A stretch of DNA of 64,000 nucleotides, from positions 79,948 to 143,947 of the forward strand of contig CAJTOJ010000002.1 of assembly GCA_910577665.1 (NCBI GenBank), read 5' to 3'. Source of the DNA: an uncultured Acetatifactor sp. (lineage in GTDB: Bacteria > Bacillota > Clostridia > Lachnospirales > Lachnospiraceae). The position numbers were made by a program, and so were the translations under genes. This document shows, piece by piece, positions 26,266 to 34,017 of this stretch; position 1 is the stretch's first letter, and each line of letters starts with the position of its first letter. The notes beneath the pieces were generated by a model. It had not been told where the DNA came from, did no database searches, and saw only the letters and a program-made list of their open reading frames with translations.

Positions 26266-27408
26266 TTATTCCGCATCCTCATCTTCCTGTGCGGCAATCA
26301 CGGCATCTATATCCACAGATACCTCATCGGCATCACCAGCACCGGAAAAACGGTCTGTAGCGTACATAGCCTTGATACTTAAGGATATCTTCCTGTCTGC
26401 CTCATTGAAATCCACCACCTTGGCCGTGACTTCTTCCCCTACGCGCAGCACGTCTGAAGGCTTCTCCACATGCTCCTTGGAGATCTGGGACACATGCAGC
26501 AGGGCATCCACGCCAGGCTCCAGTTCAATAAAGGCACCAAAATCAGTCATCCTGGCCACTTTGCCGGTGACAACCTTGCCGATGGCATATTTGTCCGCTG
26601 CATCCTTCCAGGGATTGGCATCTTCAAATTTCAAGGACAATGCAACCTTGTTGCCATTGATCTCTTTGATCAGAACGGTAAGCTTCTCTCCCACCTTGAA
26701 GACCTTCCGTGGATGCTCCACACGGCCCCAGGACATCTCGGAGATATGCAGCAGGCCATCAGCACCTCCCAGATCCACGAATGCACCAAAGTCTGTTACA
26801 TTCTTCACCACACCTTCCACCACATCACCTTCATGGATCCTGGCGAAAAGCTCTGCCTGCAGCTCTGCCTTCCTGGCGGCAATCAGCTGCCTGCGGTCAC
26901 CGATATATCTTCTCCTCTTGGGATTGTATTCACTGATGACAAATTCAATCTCCTGTCCGGCATACTTGTTCAAATCCTTCTCATACGTATCAGACACCAG
27001 GCTGGCAGGAATGAAGATTCTCACTTCGTCTACCACCACACTAAGGCCGCCCTCCAGCACCTGGGTAACGGTAGCCTTGAGCACTTCCTTGCTGTTGTAT
27101 GCTTCCTCGATCCGCTTATTGCCCCTGTCGGCGGCAAGACGCTTGTAAGTCAGAACCACCTGACCCTCACCGTCATTCACTTTCAGTACCTTCACCTCCA
27201 TGGTGTCGCCGGGCTTCACCACAGTCGTCAAGTCCACGCTGGAATCATTGGTATACTCATTCTTGGTCAGAATACCATCCGACTTGTAGCCGATGTTCAA
27301 GACGATTTCATCTTCTTTGACATCGATGACTGTACCTTCGACTACCTCTCCTGCATGTATTGTTTTAATTGAATCTTCCAACATTTGTTCAAAAGTTAAT
27401 TCTGACAT
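26266..27408 (-). CDS. S1-repeat RNA-binding protein (ribosomal protein S1-like)
   Basis: Four S1/OB-fold repeats can be seen in 380 residues, the third and fourth most typical: GVVKNVTDFGAFVDLGGADGL and GKVARMTDFGAFIELEPG. Each is followed by the LLHxSxxS block. The acidic C-terminal end is short. Low-GC Gram-positive S1 homologs have four repeats and help translation of some mRNAs. The start overlaps ispH by 20 bases; in many Clostridia the two are fused as a single IspH-S1 protein, and here they are separate frames. Confidence 0.93.
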   Translation of the reverse strand: MSELTFEQMLEDSIKTIHAGEVVEGTVIDVKEDEIVLNIGYKSDGILTKNEYTNDSSVDLTTVVKPGDTMEVKVLKVNDGEGQVVLTYKRLAADRGNKRIEEAYNSKEVLKATVTQVLEGGLSVVVDEVRIFIPASLVSDTYEKDLNKYAGQEIEFVISEYNPKRRRYIGDRRQLIAARKAELQAELFARIHEGDVVEGVVKNVTDFGAFVDLGGADGLLHISEMSWGRVEHPRKVFKVGEKLTVLIKEINGNKVALSLKFEDANPWKDAADKYAIGKVVTGKVARMTDFGAFIELEPGVDALLHVSQISKEHVEKPSDVLRVGEEVTAKVVDFNEADRKISLSIKAMYATDRFSGAGDADEVSVDIDAVIAAQEDEDAE

Positions 27409-28237
27409 AATTTTGAACCTCCTCGATTAATTTATTTGGGGTGGAAGCCCCCGCGGTAATACCCACCAGTCGAACAGCTTTAGGTAGTTCTAAATGCAAG
27501 TCATCCAGTGTCTGTATATAATAGGTATCTGCACACTCCCCACTACAGATCTCGTACAGCTTTCTGGTATTGGAACTGTGCTTCCCTCCTATCACAATCA
27601 TTACGTCAGCCTTTGCTGCAAGCACCCTGGCAGAACGCTGGCGCTCCTCCGTTGCGTTACATATAGTATTCACAACAATAACATTGTAACCTTTTTTCTC
27701 AAAAATTTCAACTATAGATTGAAATTTATTGTAGTTAAATGTCGTTTGGGCGACCAGACACAGCTTTTTACCTTCCGGAGGCCGGTATTGCGCTGCTTCT
27801 TCCACGCTTTCCAGCACAGAAACAGCTCCGCTACACCGGGATCTGATCCCCTCCACTTCGGGATGCCCCCCATTGCCTGCAATGACAACGTGCTGTCCTT
27901 CCCTGCTGGCATCGGCCACAATCCGATGGATGCGCTTCACAAAAGGACAGGTGGCGTCAATACACTCCAGTCCCTTCTGCTCCAGGATCCCATAGACCTC
28001 TTCAGGTACTCCATGTGCCCGGATGACAACGTTGCCTTCTGTAAGGGCTTCCAGGTCTTCCAGGCATCCCAGTACCTTCACCCCCTGGGCCTCCAGTTTG
28101 CTGACCACTTCCTCATTGTGTACAATCGGTCCATAGGTATATATAGTTTTCCCTTTTTTTACCTGTTCATACACAGTGTCTACTGCCCGTTTCACTCCAA
28201 AACAGAAACCTGCACATTCTGCCAGCGCTACCTCCAT
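27389..28237 (-). CDS. ispH: 4-hydroxy-3-methylbut-2-enyl diphosphate reductase
   Basis: IspH carries out the last step of the MEP isoprenoid pathway, giving IPP and DMAPP with a [4Fe-4S] cluster. The 282-residue protein has the three cluster cysteines, in AECAGFCFGVKRA, DATCPFVKR and NTICNATEERQ, and the conserved GPIVHNEEVV and IRAHGVPEE blocks. Second-to-last regions carry VGITAGASTP. It sits between cmk and the S1-like gene. Confidence 0.97.
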   Translation of the reverse strand: MEVALAECAGFCFGVKRAVDTVYEQVKKGKTIYTYGPIVHNEEVVSKLEAQGVKVLGCLEDLEALTEGNVVIRAHGVPEEVYGILEQKGLECIDATCPFVKRIHRIVADASREGQHVVIAGNGGHPEVEGIRSRCSGAVSVLESVEEAAQYRPPEGKKLCLVAQTTFNYNKFQSIVEIFEKKGYNVIVVNTICNATEERQRSARVLAAKADVMIVIGGKHSSNTRKLYEICSGECADTYYIQTLDDLHLELPKAVRLVGITAGASTPNKLIEEVQNYVRINF

Positions 28238-28241
28238 CTGG

Positions 28242-28913
28242 TTATCTTCCTTTCTGGCGCCGGATCTGTTCGCAGATCCGTTCTACCACTTCCTCCACCC
28301 CCATGGATGAGGTGTCCACCAGGATGGCATCTGCCGCCTGGACCAGAGGAGATATCTCCCGGTGCATGTCCCGGTAATCACGCTCCTCAATATCCGCCTG
28401 GATCTGTGCCAGGTCACAGATTTCCCCCTTTGCAGCCAGTTCCTCAAAGCGGCGTCTGGCACGGATCTCCACAGAAGCTGTAAGGTAAATCTTCAGCTGG
28501 GCATCCGGCAACACTCTTGTGCCAATGTCCCTGCCATCCATGATACAGTCGTTCTCCTCTGCCAGTTCTTTCTGCAGCTTCATCATATTTTTCCGCACTT
28601 CCGGGACAGGGCTGGTTCTCGAGGCTGCATCTCCCACCTGTTCCGTGCGCAGGAAGCCATTCACGTTCTCCCCGTTTAAGACCACCACCTGGACACCTTC
28701 CTCATACCGGATGGTAATCTTTGCTTCCTGACATTTTGCAGCAATCTGTGTCTCATCTTCCAGGTCAACCCCGCTTCGGAGCAGAAACAATGCCATTGCC
28801 CGGTACATAGCCCCTGTATCCACATAAATAAGGTTCTCTCGCTCTGCCACTGCCCTGGCAATGGTGCTCTTCCCCGCTCCTGCCGGGCCGTCTACTGCTA
28901 CATTATAGCTCAT
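28242..28913 (-). CDS. cmk: Cytidylate kinase
   Basis: Phosphorylates CMP and dCMP with ATP. The protein begins MSYNVAVDGPAGAGKSTIAR with the P-loop and includes VDTGAMYRA, SPVPEVR and MDGRDIGTRVLPDA, all diagnostic of Cmk. I set the start at ATG 28913, with AAAGGAG six bases upstream; it overlaps the upstream gene's TGA as ATGA. The gene order cmk-ispH-S1 is well known in Clostridia. Confidence 0.97.
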   Translation of the reverse strand: MSYNVAVDGPAGAGKSTIARAVAERENLIYVDTGAMYRAMALFLLRSGVDLEDETQIAAKCQEAKITIRYEEGVQVVVLNGENVNGFLRTEQVGDAASRTSPVPEVRKNMMKLQKELAEENDCIMDGRDIGTRVLPDAQLKIYLTASVEIRARRRFEELAAKGEICDLAQIQADIEERDYRDMHREISPLVQAADAILVDTSSMGVEEVVERICEQIRRQKGR

Positions 28914-30226
28914 GTGCATCTCCTTTCCTCCCCACACCGTCCAGCCAGATATCCTGTAGACCAGGCAATCTGCAGGTTAAATCCTCCTGTCAGGGCGTCC
29001 AGGTCAAGCACTTCCCCTGCAAAATACAGACCCTTTACTTTTCTGGACTCCATGGTCTGGGGATTCACATCCCTTACGCAGACGCCCCCTCTTGTGATGA
29101 TGGCCTCCCGGAAATCCCTGGTGCCGGTAACCGTAAGGGGCAGATTCTTGATCAGTTCCCCAAAGACCTTCCGCTCCACGGCAGTGACATCGCCGGCTTT
29201 CTTATCCGGATCTATCCCGGACAGAGACACCATCACAGGAACCAGCTTTCCGGGGAAGAGACCGCCCAGGGCATTCTTAAACTGCCGCAAACGGTTCTCC
29301 TGGAATTCCCGGATCAAGCGCCTGTCAAGCTGCTCCCTGTCTATGGCAGGCTTAAGGTCCAGATACAGCATGATCCTTTTGCTATCCGGCCCCGCACTGT
29401 CAGACCGTCCCGCCGGCTCTCGCTCTCCCTGCCTGGCCTCGCCTTTTTTCTCCTTAGCGCCATTCTGCCCCAGATAACTGCTGGCAGATAAAATCAACGG
29501 CCCGCTGACTCCGAAGTGGGTAAACAGCATCTCCCCAAAGCCTTCATATACCTGCCTGCCGCCACAGACCAGACGCACAGACACATTCTTCAAGGCCAGG
29601 CCCATCAGTTCAGCGCACCATGTTTCTTCTATATTAAATGGTACCAGGGAAGGTGTAGGCGTCAGGATCCGATGCCCGGTCTCCTCCGCAAACCGGTACC
29701 CGTCCCCGGTAGATCCAGTGGCCGGGTAGGACAGGCCGCCAGTGGCCAGGATCACCTTATCCGCCTTTTGTACCCTTCCATCCTCCAGAACCACTCCCGC
29801 TGCCCGGTTCTCCTCCAGATGCAGGCCCTTCACTCTTGTATGCAGCAGGATTTCCACATTCCTCTTTTTCAGTTCCCGCACAAACGCGGCAATCACATCC
29901 GAGGAGTGGTCAGACACCGGGAACACCCGGTCCCCTCTCTCCACTTTAAGCGGACAGCCGGCCCCTTCCAGATAGTCCATCAAAGCCTGGTTGTCAAAGT
30001 CATAGAAGGCGCTGTAAAGGAACTTCCCATTGGTGCGGATACTGGCGAAAAAATCGTCTGCCTCCCCCGCATTGGTCACATTGCAGCGTCCCTTCCCCGT
30101 GATAAAAAGCTTCTTCCCCAGCTTCTCGTTTTTCTCCACCAGGCATACATTATGCCCACATTCTGCAGCAGATATGGCTGCCATCATACCCGCAGCACCG
30201 CCGCCAATCACGATTACCCTGCTCAC
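28910..30226 (-). CDS. HI0933/BaiN-family flavoprotein
   Basis: A Rossmann FAD site, VIVIGGGAAGMMAAISA, opens the 438-residue protein, followed by GKGRCNVTNA, LATGGLSYPATGSTGDGY, and near the end the GGVCVRDVNPQTMES and GEVLDLDALTGGFNLQ blocks typical of the HI0933 (YhiN/BaiN) family. BaiN has been linked to bile-acid dehydroxylation in one Clostridium, but the family is widespread and its general substrate is unknown. A charged insertion (about residues 265-295) interrupts the middle. It leads the operon with cmk, ispH, the S1 protein and possibly cheR. Confidence 0.9.
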   Translation of the reverse strand: MSRVIVIGGGAAGMMAAISAAECGHNVCLVEKNEKLGKKLFITGKGRCNVTNAGEADDFFASIRTNGKFLYSAFYDFDNQALMDYLEGAGCPLKVERGDRVFPVSDHSSDVIAAFVRELKKRNVEILLHTRVKGLHLEENRAAGVVLEDGRVQKADKVILATGGLSYPATGSTGDGYRFAEETGHRILTPTPSLVPFNIEETWCAELMGLALKNVSVRLVCGGRQVYEGFGEMLFTHFGVSGPLILSASSYLGQNGAKEKKGEARQGEREPAGRSDSAGPDSKRIMLYLDLKPAIDREQLDRRLIREFQENRLRQFKNALGGLFPGKLVPVMVSLSGIDPDKKAGDVTAVERKVFGELIKNLPLTVTGTRDFREAIITRGGVCVRDVNPQTMESRKVKGLYFAGEVLDLDALTGGFNLQIAWSTGYLAGRCGEERRCT

Positions 30227-30400
30227 CCTGCATTCATCCTTTTCCTGTTTGCCGTCAACCGCACCTGCACAGGCAATCCCTCACGAAAAAAAAACATTCC
30301 AGACTTACAGGCATCCAACAACACCATAAATGAAAGGCGGAAGTATGCCAGTCCTTCCGGCGGACTCTGTGTACAGCCCCAGGCTTGTCTTGCTACAAGC

Positions 30401-30430
30401 ATTTTACTGGAAACAGGAGCATTTTGTCAA
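30401..30430 (-). promoter_or_regulatory. SigA-type promoter of the flavoprotein-cmk-ispH operon
   Basis: Minus strand: perfect -35 TTGACA (30425-30430), 18-bp spacer, -10 TAAAAT (30401-30406). The start codon is about 170 bp downstream. Confidence 0.75.
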
Positions 30431-30469
30431 GCACACTTGACAAATGTCTTCCTAACCAGTAAGATATAG

Positions 30470-30610
30470 GTTACTGTTCACTCGTCAGTAACGCGAGGCG
30501 TTTTTCTGCGCATTTTGCTTAAAAACCCGAGACTGCGTGCGCCAAAACGCATGTCCTTTGCGTTTTGTGTGCATCATGTTGCTGAGAGCGGCGTAGCCGT
30601 GAACAGTAAC
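30470..30610 (+). repeat. Family 1 element A
   Basis: Perfect 12-bp ends GTTACTGTTCAC (30470-30481) and GTGAACAGTAAC (30599-30610). AGATATAG flanks it on both sides (30462-30469 and 30611-30618). Inside, CAAAACGC (30543-30550) pairs with GCGTTTTG (30560-30567); GTTACTG (30470-30476) can also pair with CAGTAAC (30486-30492). CGGC-GTA-GCCG makes a tiny hairpin before the right end. It is followed directly by element B. Confidence 0.88.
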
Positions 30611-30618
30611 AGATATAG

Positions 30619-30763
30619 TTTACTGTTCACTCGTCAATAACGCGAGGCGTTTTTCTGCGCATTTTGCATAAAAACACCCAAGACTGCATGCTCCAAAAGG
30701 AGCGTTCTTTGCTCATTTTGGGTGCATCACGTTGCCGAGAGCGGCGTAGCCGTGAACAGTAAC
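30619..30763 (+). repeat. Family 1 element B, tandem to A
   Basis: Ends TTTACTGTTCAC (30619-30630) and GTGAACAGTAAC (30752-30763), with AGATATAG again on both sides (30611-30618 and 30764-30771). It shares both ends and the CGCGAGGCGTTTTTCTGCGC block with A. The centre differs: GCTCC/GGAGC replaces the CAAAACGC hairpin. Its right flank ends three bases before the P1 helix of the cobalamin riboswitch. Confidence 0.88.
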
Positions 30764-30773
30764 AGATATAGCA

Positions 30774-31034
30774 TGGATATCCGGGGAAACAGGTGTAAGT
30801 CCTGTGCGAGCACGTCGCCGTAAGGCATGTTTATGCGGGGATCCTCACCAGAAGCCACATCTGGGAAACGGTCATTGGTACCAAACCGAGAAGGCCGGAT
30901 CTGCTGATTGCCAAGCCGAAATATCCGGATATCCAAAATCCCCTTATACCACATAGGCATAAGACCCAGACAGAGGTCTATACCTGTACTTGCCGCGAGT
31001 GCCGGCCTACAGGGGAAATCCACATCATAAGGAG
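30774..31034 (+). promoter_or_regulatory. Cobalamin riboswitch controlling the DUF4430-ECF uptake pair
   Basis: The aptamer is closed by an 11-bp P1: TGGATATCCGG (30774-30784) with CCGGATATCCA (30925-30935). Next comes the conserved block GGGGAAACAGGTGTAAGTCC (30783-30802), then CGCCGTAAGG, close to the consensus GGGAA..GGTG.AA.TCC...CGGTAAGG. A B12-box-like AAGCCGAAATATCC (30913-30926) precedes the 3' strand of P1. The expression platform has CCTTAT (30942-30947), able to pair with ATAAGG of the ribosome site (31027-31032), and a CCTGTA/TACAGG stem (30983-31013). That suggests translational control; ligand binding should repress. Confidence 0.85.
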
Positions 31035-31042
31035 AATCAGAC

Positions 31043-31498
31043 ATGCAAAAAAAACCAAACAGAAAATCTCTGTCATTGCTTCTTTGTATGGCGCTTACTG
31101 TGGCTATGGCGCTGTTTACAACCGGCTGTAATGACAAAAACAGTCCTTCCGGGACCACCTCCCAGGAAGACAGCAGCACCTCCTGGCTGGATGGCGGCAA
31201 CCTGGGGGAGGGTGACACGCAATTTGTTTTTACCGTAGTGGACAAGGATGGGAAGGAAGCCGTCTTCCAGATTCATACGGACAAGGACACAGTGGGAGAT
31301 GCCCTTCTGGAGCTGGGCCTTATCGCCGGCGAGGACGGAGATTATGGTCTCTATGTCAAGACCGTGAATGGCGTCACAGCTGACTATGACAAGGATGGTG
31401 TCTACTGGGCCTTCTATATCAATGACACCTATGCCCAGACAGGGGTGGATTCCACCCCCATCACGGAAGGCGACAGCTACTCCTTCAAGGCAGAATAA
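31043..31498 (+). CDS. DUF4430 lipoprotein, predicted cobalamin-binding
   Basis: The 151-residue protein is a lipoprotein: a basic start, a hydrophobic segment and lipobox FTTGC (Cys29). A Ser/Thr linker leads to a DUF4430 domain from about residue 57, with TVGDALLELGLI, the GLYVKTVNGV strand, YWAFYINDTYAQTGVDS and EGDSYSF. This domain resembles the C-terminal domain of transcobalamin and intrinsic factor. Together with the riboswitch upstream and the ECF S component 14 bp downstream it is most likely a surface cobalamin or corrinoid receptor. AAGGAG stands eight bases before the ATG. Confidence 0.85.
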   Translation: MQKKPNRKSLSLLLCMALTVAMALFTTGCNDKNSPSGTTSQEDSSTSWLDGGNLGEGDTQFVFTVVDKDGKEAVFQIHTDKDTVGDALLELGLIAGEDGDYGLYVKTVNGVTADYDKDGVYWAFYINDTYAQTGVDSTPITEGDSYSFKAE

Positions 31499-31512
31499 AT
31501 GGTGATTGCCCT

Positions 31513-32034
31513 ATGAAACTGACCATAAAGGAAATGGCCATTTTCTCCATGCTTGGAACAGTCATGTACGTATCCAAGATCCTTATGGAACTGGCTCCCA
31601 ACATACATCTGCTAGGTGTATTTACCGTGGCTTTCACGGTGGTATACAGGAAAAAAGCTTTGTATCCTATCTATATCTACGTATTGCTGAATGGCATTTT
31701 CAGCGGATTCACCACCTGGTGGATCCCCTACCTGTATCTGTGGGCTGTGCTCTGGGGAGCAGTTATGCTGCTTCCCCGTCACATGCCGCTATGGGTTGCC
31801 ACACCTGTTTATATGACTGTGTGCGCTCTCCATGGCTTCCTGTTCGGAACACTGTACGCCCCGGCCCAGGCCATCTTCTTCGGGCTGGACTTTAAGGCAA
31901 CCATAGCCTGGATCCTGGCAGGACTCCCCTATGATATCCTCCATGGTACCAGCAATTTCTTCTGTGGACTTTTGATCACTCCTATTGTATCAGCGCTGCG
32001 GTTTGCCGAAAAAAACACCGGAGGAAGTCTGTGA
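31513..32034 (+). CDS. ECF transporter S component, predicted corrinoid-specific
   Basis: A 173-residue membrane protein with about six hydrophobic segments, beginning MKLTIKEMAIFSMLGTVMY. It ends with the GLPYDILHGTSNFFCG stretch seen in many S components. S components bind a vitamin in the membrane and dock on a shared EcfAA'T energising module, which must be encoded elsewhere. Specificity comes from context: cobalamin riboswitch and DUF4430 lipoprotein upstream. A CbrT-type corrinoid role is inferred. Confidence 0.82.
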   Translation: MKLTIKEMAIFSMLGTVMYVSKILMELAPNIHLLGVFTVAFTVVYRKKALYPIYIYVLLNGIFSGFTTWWIPYLYLWAVLWGAVMLLPRHMPLWVATPVYMTVCALHGFLFGTLYAPAQAIFFGLDFKATIAWILAGLPYDILHGTSNFFCGLLITPIVSALRFAEKNTGGSL

Positions 32035-32056
32035 TGACTTCCTCCGGCTTCTTATT
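32018..32056 (+). terminator. Terminator of the B12 uptake pair
   Basis: CCGGAGGAAGTC (32018-32029) and GACTTCCTCCGG (32036-32047) pair perfectly over 12 bp; the TGA stop of the S component lies in the loop. A T-rich tail, CTTCTTATT, follows. Confidence 0.85.
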
Positions 32057-32111
32057 ATGTGTGTCCTGCTTTTTATGGTTCTGTGATCTTTGCGTCCTTG
32101 TACCCTGCCCT

Positions 32112-33539
32112 TTATACAGGATATGCTCCGTTCTTCGTGTCGGCCTGGGTCATATCCACTTTATCCTGCTGGGCCTGGCGATACTTGAAGAAGTCTGTGG
32201 CAACCTGGGGAAACAACGCATAAGAGAGCACATCCTCATCCTGCTGTTTCCACTCTTTCATCTCACCTTCCAGCTTATCCATTTCATTCTCCAGCATATC
32301 CGCATACCTGCAGGTGATCCTCTCTTCCCCAGGGATAACCTTGTCAATGATCTCCTGGTTCATGGGCTTGATGGTCTGGCCGTACTCCCCGCGGAGCACT
32401 GCCTTGGTCTCCTTGGTAGCCATCTTGTACCGCTCACCCATAAGCACATTGAACACTGCCTGGGTACCCACGATCTGGGAAGAAGGTGTCACCAGAGGAG
32501 GCTCACCCAGATCCTTACGGACTTCCGGAATCTCACGCAGCACATCATAGTACTTGTCTTCTGCATTCTGCTCCTTCAGCTGGCTCACCATGTTGGAAAG
32601 CATACCGCCAGGCACCTGGTACAGCAATGTCTTGATATCCACGCCCATAACCTTGGGATTCAGCAGACCGCTCTTCAGGCACTCATCCCTGTAAGGACGG
32701 AAGTAATCTGCAATCTCTGCCAGCAGGTTCTGGTCAAAACCGGTGTCGTAAGGAGTACCACGGAAAGTCTCCACCATCACCTCAGTAGCAGGCTGGGAAG
32801 TACCCAGTGCAAAAGGACTCATGGCAGTATCAATCACGTCCACACCTGCCTCCACAGCCTTCAGATAGGTCATGCTGGCCACACCGGAAGTATAGTGGGT
32901 GTGTAGCTGGATAGGCAGCTTGGTATTCTCCTTCATGGCAGTGATCAGTTCGGAAGCCTTATAAGGCACCAGAAGACCTGCCATATCCTTGATACAGATG
33001 GAGTCTGCTCCCATCTCCTCAATCTTCTTGGCAGTCTCTGCCCAGTACTCCAGGGTATAGGCATCACCCAGGGTGTAGGACAGGGCAATCTGTGCATGTC
33101 CCCGGCCCTCCTGCTGCTTCATGCGGTTGGTGGCATTTACCGCCTCCTGCAGGTTGCGCAGGTCGTTGAGACAGTCAAAGATCCGGATGATATCAATACC
33201 ATTGGCAATGGACTTCTGCACAAAGGCATCCACCACATCGTCAGCATATGGCCTGTAACCCAGAATGTTCTGGCCACGGAAAAGCATCTGCAGCTTGGTG
33301 TTCTTGAACCCGTCACGAAGCTTGCGCAGCCTCTCCCAGGGATCTTCCTTCAGGAAACGGAGGGAAGCATCAAAGGTGGCTCCTCCCCAGCACTCCACGG
33401 AATGGTATCCTACTTTATCCATCTTCTCCACAATGGGAAGCATAAAGTCTGTAGGCATTCTCGTAGCAATCAGAGACTGATGGGCGTCACGAAGTATCGT
33501 TTCCGTAATCTGAATCGGTTTCTTTGCTTGTTCTGACAT
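32112..33539 (-). CDS. oadA: Carboxyltransferase subunit, OadA/5S/pyruvate carboxylase B type
   Basis: A 475-residue TIM-barrel carboxyltransferase that moves carboxyl between biotin and pyruvate/oxaloacetate. It has ITETILRDAHQSLIATRM, the metal-site ECWGGATFD, FRGQNILGYR, and HTHYTSGVASMTYLKA. The lysine-bearing strand is visible in CIKDMAGLL. It ends after the barrel and helical region with no biotinyl domain, so it needs the separate biotin carrier (35271-35645). It is the last gene of the sodium-pump cluster but is cut off from the others by 474 bp of repeats; a likely own promoter lies at 33557-33585. Confidence 0.93.
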   Translation of the reverse strand: MSEQAKKPIQITETILRDAHQSLIATRMPTDFMLPIVEKMDKVGYHSVECWGGATFDASLRFLKEDPWERLRKLRDGFKNTKLQMLFRGQNILGYRPYADDVVDAFVQKSIANGIDIIRIFDCLNDLRNLQEAVNATNRMKQQEGRGHAQIALSYTLGDAYTLEYWAETAKKIEEMGADSICIKDMAGLLVPYKASELITAMKENTKLPIQLHTHYTSGVASMTYLKAVEAGVDVIDTAMSPFALGTSQPATEVMVETFRGTPYDTGFDQNLLAEIADYFRPYRDECLKSGLLNPKVMGVDIKTLLYQVPGGMLSNMVSQLKEQNAEDKYYDVLREIPEVRKDLGEPPLVTPSSQIVGTQAVFNVLMGERYKMATKETKAVLRGEYGQTIKPMNQEIIDKVIPGEERITCRYADMLENEMDKLEGEMKEWKQQDEDVLSYALFPQVATDFFKYRQAQQDKVDMTQADTKNGAYPV

Positions 33540-33556
33540 TTACGAATTTCCTCCAT

Positions 33557-33585
33557 ATTATAATAGTTAAAATATAACAGTTCAG
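33557..33585 (-). promoter_or_regulatory. Possible promoter of the OadA-type gene, formed partly by element C
   Basis: Minus strand: perfect -10 TATAAT (33557-33562), 17-bp spacer, poor -35 CTGAAC (33580-33585). The -35 hexamer is part of the left arm of repeat element C. GGAGG follows close behind, leaving a very short leader. Confidence 0.45.
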
Positions 33586-33714
33586 ACAGCCCCTCTCGCG
33601 AAGTCAAAATTGCGCTCTGTGCAATTTTGCGAGACTTGTGGGCGCCAAAACGCATTCTTTTCGCGTTTTGTGTGCATTCTCGTAACAGTTCAGTGTCCTG
33701 TCTGAACTGTTACG
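33575..33714 (+). repeat. Family 1 element C
   Basis: Perfect 15-bp ends TAACAGTTCAGACAG (33575-33589) and CTGTCTGAACTGTTA (33698-33712). Two strong internal hairpins: CAAAATTGC/GCAATTTTG (33605-33629) and CAAAACGC/GCGTTTTG (33646-33670). The second, with its surroundings GCGCC...TGTGTGCAT, is the same as in element A. At the right end CGTAACAGTTCAG (33681-33693) and CTGAACTGTTACG (33702-33714) form a further perfect 13-bp stem. Confidence 0.88.
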
Positions 33715-33790
33715 TTAAAATCAATATAGTGCTTCTGCCTCTGCAAAGCTTAACGCTTTTAGTGCATGGATTTCCACTGTGCCATGCGAT

Positions 33791-33907
33791 GCAGTGTCCT
33801 GCTCTGTGTTAAACAATGCTCTATACGAAGCAGTGCCTGGTTCTACGCTAAACTCTGCTTAATACAGAGCAGTGCCTGGTTCTGTATTAAGCAATGCATT
33901 CATAAGC
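33791..33907. repeat. Three 39-bp tandem repeats
   Basis: Units start with GCAGTG at 33791, 33830 and 33869, exactly 39 bp apart; about two thirds of positions agree between neighbours and the second and third share GCAGTGCCTGGTTCT. GCTTAATACAGA (33857-33868) and TCTGTATTAAGC (33881-33892) are a perfect 12-bp inverted pair with a 12-base loop. No frame is credible. Confidence 0.8.
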
Positions 33908-34017
33908 CCTTCGGGCTTATTTCATCGCGCTATGCGCGATATACATCCACCGTCAAATGTAGTCTGCCCAGGCAAGCCTGGCAGACATGCCCTTGCCGAT
34001 GGATGTGCATTGCTTAA
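33887..34017 (-). repeat. Multibranched inverted-repeat element at the 3' end of the beta-subunit gene
   Basis: Outer arms TTAAGCAATGCA (33887-33898) and TGCATTGCTTAA (34006-34017) pair perfectly over 12 bp. Inside are three more stems: ATAAGCCC/GGGCTTAT (33902-33920), TCGCGC/GCGCGA (about 33925-33939) and CATCCA/TGGATG (about 33944-34005), the last holding TCTGCC.AGGC/GCCTGG.CAGA. The right outer arm covers the TAA stop (34014-34016) of the beta-subunit gene, so in its mRNA this forms a folded 3' end. There is no T-run. Confidence 0.75.

Noticed and set aside
25388..27148. 586-codon plus-strand open frame
   Set aside because: It is antisense to cheR and the S1-protein gene, both of which have clear family motifs; the frame shows none.
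33791..33907. CRISPR array made of the 39-bp units
   Set aside because: Units are contiguous without spacers of unrelated sequence, and no cas gene is in the window.
33766..34017. Plus-strand frame of 83 codons with a 13-residue repeat
   Set aside because: The repeat follows from the 39-bp tandem DNA repeat; there is no ribosome site, and the frame runs through several strong hairpins.
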